Below, one piece after another: positions 4,426 through 5,166 of a stretch of 5,166 bases of DNA. The notes under the pieces are model-generated. The model was given only the letters and a program-made list of their open reading frames with translations. It was not told where the DNA came from and did no database searches. The DNA is from an uncultured Ruminococcus sp. (lineage in GTDB: Bacteria > Bacillota > Clostridia > Oscillospirales > Ruminococcaceae). How positions within the stretch are numbered: the stretch's first letter is position 1; every line of letters starts with the position of its first letter. Made by a program: the position numbers and the translations under genes. The stretch spans positions 1 through 5,166 of the forward strand of contig CANQCJ010000157.1 of assembly GCA_947589205.1 (NCBI GenBank), read 5' to 3'.

Positions 4426-5166
4426 ATGGCAATATACAGATTTTCCGATCTTAACAGAGCCTCCGGCGATAACGGCAGCTGCGGCTGCGGCAGCAATAAC
4501 GGTAACAGCAATAACCAGCCGATCAATTGCTGCAGCAACGTTTACCCCAGACCTCCGATAATCATCGGAATAACAGGACCTACCGGCGCGACCGGAGCTA
4601 CGGGAGCGACAGGAGCGACGGGTCCTGCCGGCGGCGGCAGCGGAGTTACCGGGGCTACCGGCGCGACCGGTGCCACAGGTGCGACAGGCGCGACAGGCGT
4701 AACCGGAGCTACCGGTGCAACGGGAGCTGCCGGAATTGACGGCGCAGTCGGTCCTACAGGTCCTACAGGCGCGACAGGCGTAACCGGAGCTACCGGTGCA
4801 ACGGGCGTTGCCGGAGCTGACGGCGCGGTTGGTCCTACAGGTCCTACAGGCGCGACAGGCGTAACCGGAGCTACAGGCGCAACGGGAACTGCCGGAATCG
4901 ACGGCGCGACAGGTCCTACCGGTCCAACAGGTCCTGCCGGAGCGACCGGACCTACAGGACCTACAGGGGCTACAGGAGCGACGGGAGCGACGGGAGCAAC
5001 AGGAGCAGCCGCGCCCGCAGCGGTCGCCGCATTCGGCGGAGCTTACAATAATTCTGCGGACACGGTGGCTCTTGCCGCGGATACACCGTCTCAGCTTCCT
5101 CTCGCGAACACGCTTGCCGCTGAAAACATTACTGCATCGACAAACGCGCTGACTGTCGGCGAGGAC
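4426..5166 (+). CDS. Collagen-like (Gly-X-Thr repeat) surface protein, BclA-type; 3' end beyond the window
   Basis: The reading frame is open from the ATG at 4426 to the last base (247 codons, no stop). Residues 1-47 form a Gly/Asn/Cys-rich head without a signal peptide, with Cys19, Cys21, Cys35, Cys36 and a YPRPPIII linker. Residues 48-195 are Gly-X-Y collagen repeats, about 48 triplets, around three quarters ending in Thr, mostly GAT, GPT and GVT. There is no Lys, Arg, aromatic or Cys in this stalk. Residues 196-247 (starting APAAVAAFGGAYNN) begin a C-terminal domain like the compact TNF/C1q-type trimerising heads of BclA-like proteins. Lack of a signal peptide fits a spore coat or exosporium protein made in the mother cell. 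It lies 17 bp after a glycosyltransferase that may decorate the Thr residues. A spore location is inferred; a phage or other surface filament is the main alternative. Confidence 0.93.
   Translation, partial: MAIYRFSDLNRASGDNGSCGCGSNNGNSNNQPINCCSNVYPRPPIIIGITGPTGATGATGATGATGPAGGGSGVTGATGATGATGATGATGVTGATGATGAAGIDGAVGPTGPTGATGVTGATGATGVAGADGAVGPTGPTGATGVTGATGATGTAGIDGATGPTGPTGPAGATGPTGPTGATGATGATGATGAAAPAAVAAFGGAYNNSADTVALAADTPSQLPLANTLAAENITASTNALTVGED
4567..5010 (+). repeat. Collagen-like Gly-X-Y coding region
   Basis: This stretch encodes residues 48-195 of the collagen-like protein with Gly at every third position, apart from one slip at residues 69-73 (4630-4644, Gly-Gly-Gly-Ser-Gly). X is mainly Ala, Pro or Val and Y mainly Thr. 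At DNA level it is a degenerate 9-bp repeat array prone to slippage, so copy number may vary between strains and assembly errors are possible. Confidence 0.95.
4687..4929 (+). repeat. Three tandem 81-bp (27-residue) repeats in the collagen stalk
   Basis: Three units at 4687-4767, 4768-4848 and 4849-4929 each encode nine triplets in the order GAT GVT GAT GAT, three variable triplets, then GPT GPT (the third unit has two variable triplets and GAT). The first 36 bases of units 1 and 2 are identical and unit 3 differs there at two. Each unit has one Asp, at residues 105, 132 and 159. This points to recent duplication of an 81-bp module. Confidence 0.9.

Noticed and set aside
4527..4739. 70-codon Arg/Asp-rich frame on the plus strand
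   Set aside because: It is a +2 shadow of the collagen-like gene; the repetitive RDR/SYR composition merely reflects the 9-bp repeats.
4567..5010. CRISPR-like or intergenic satellite array
   Set aside because: The repeats are in frame, have no unique spacers and encode continuous Gly-X-Y.

Overview
The window looks like chromosomal DNA from an endospore-forming member of the Clostridia (Firmicutes). The evidence is tRNA genes without an encoded CCA end, strong AGGAG-type ribosome binding sites, consensus sigma-A promoters, a YerC-family TrpR-like regulator, an Hsp33 of Firmicute type, and a collagen-like surface protein next to a glycosyltransferase. The lineage below class level cannot be fixed from the sequence; a gut Oscillospirales-like origin is only a guess.

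Layout. Positions 1-241 hold three minus-strand tRNA genes, read in the order Val(UAC), Asp(GUC), probably Gly (cut by the window edge). They are driven by a perfect TTGACA-17-TATAAT promoter (271-299) with an A/T tract just upstream. Positions 374-3135 hold a minus-strand gene run: yerC, a class I SAM methyltransferase (4-bp overlap with yerC), hslO (redox chaperone Hsp33), and a membrane-anchored GH25 lysozyme. A sigma-A-like promoter lies at 3197-3225. No convincing terminator separates this run from the tRNA unit.

Positions 3136-3340 are a divergent intergenic region. On the plus strand follows a second unit: a GT-A glycosyltransferase of family-2 type with a TPR-like helical tail (3341-4408), and 17 bp later a collagen-like protein (4426 to beyond the window end) that starts with an optimal ribosome binding site. 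The collagen-like protein has a Cys-rich head, about 48 Gly-X-Y triplets that mostly end in Thr, and the start of a C-terminal domain resembling the TNF/C1q-like heads of BclA-type spore proteins.

The most interesting reading is that 3275-5166 is a two-gene spore-surface glycoprotein cassette, with the glycosyltransferase decorating the threonines of the collagen-like stalk. The upstream region contains an exact match to the B. subtilis sigma-K consensus (AC-N17-CATANNNTA), which would place the pair in the late mother cell. The precedent is the C. difficile sgtA-bclA3 pair. The function, the substrate pairing and the sigma-K assignment are inference; the gene structures and motifs are visible in the sequence.
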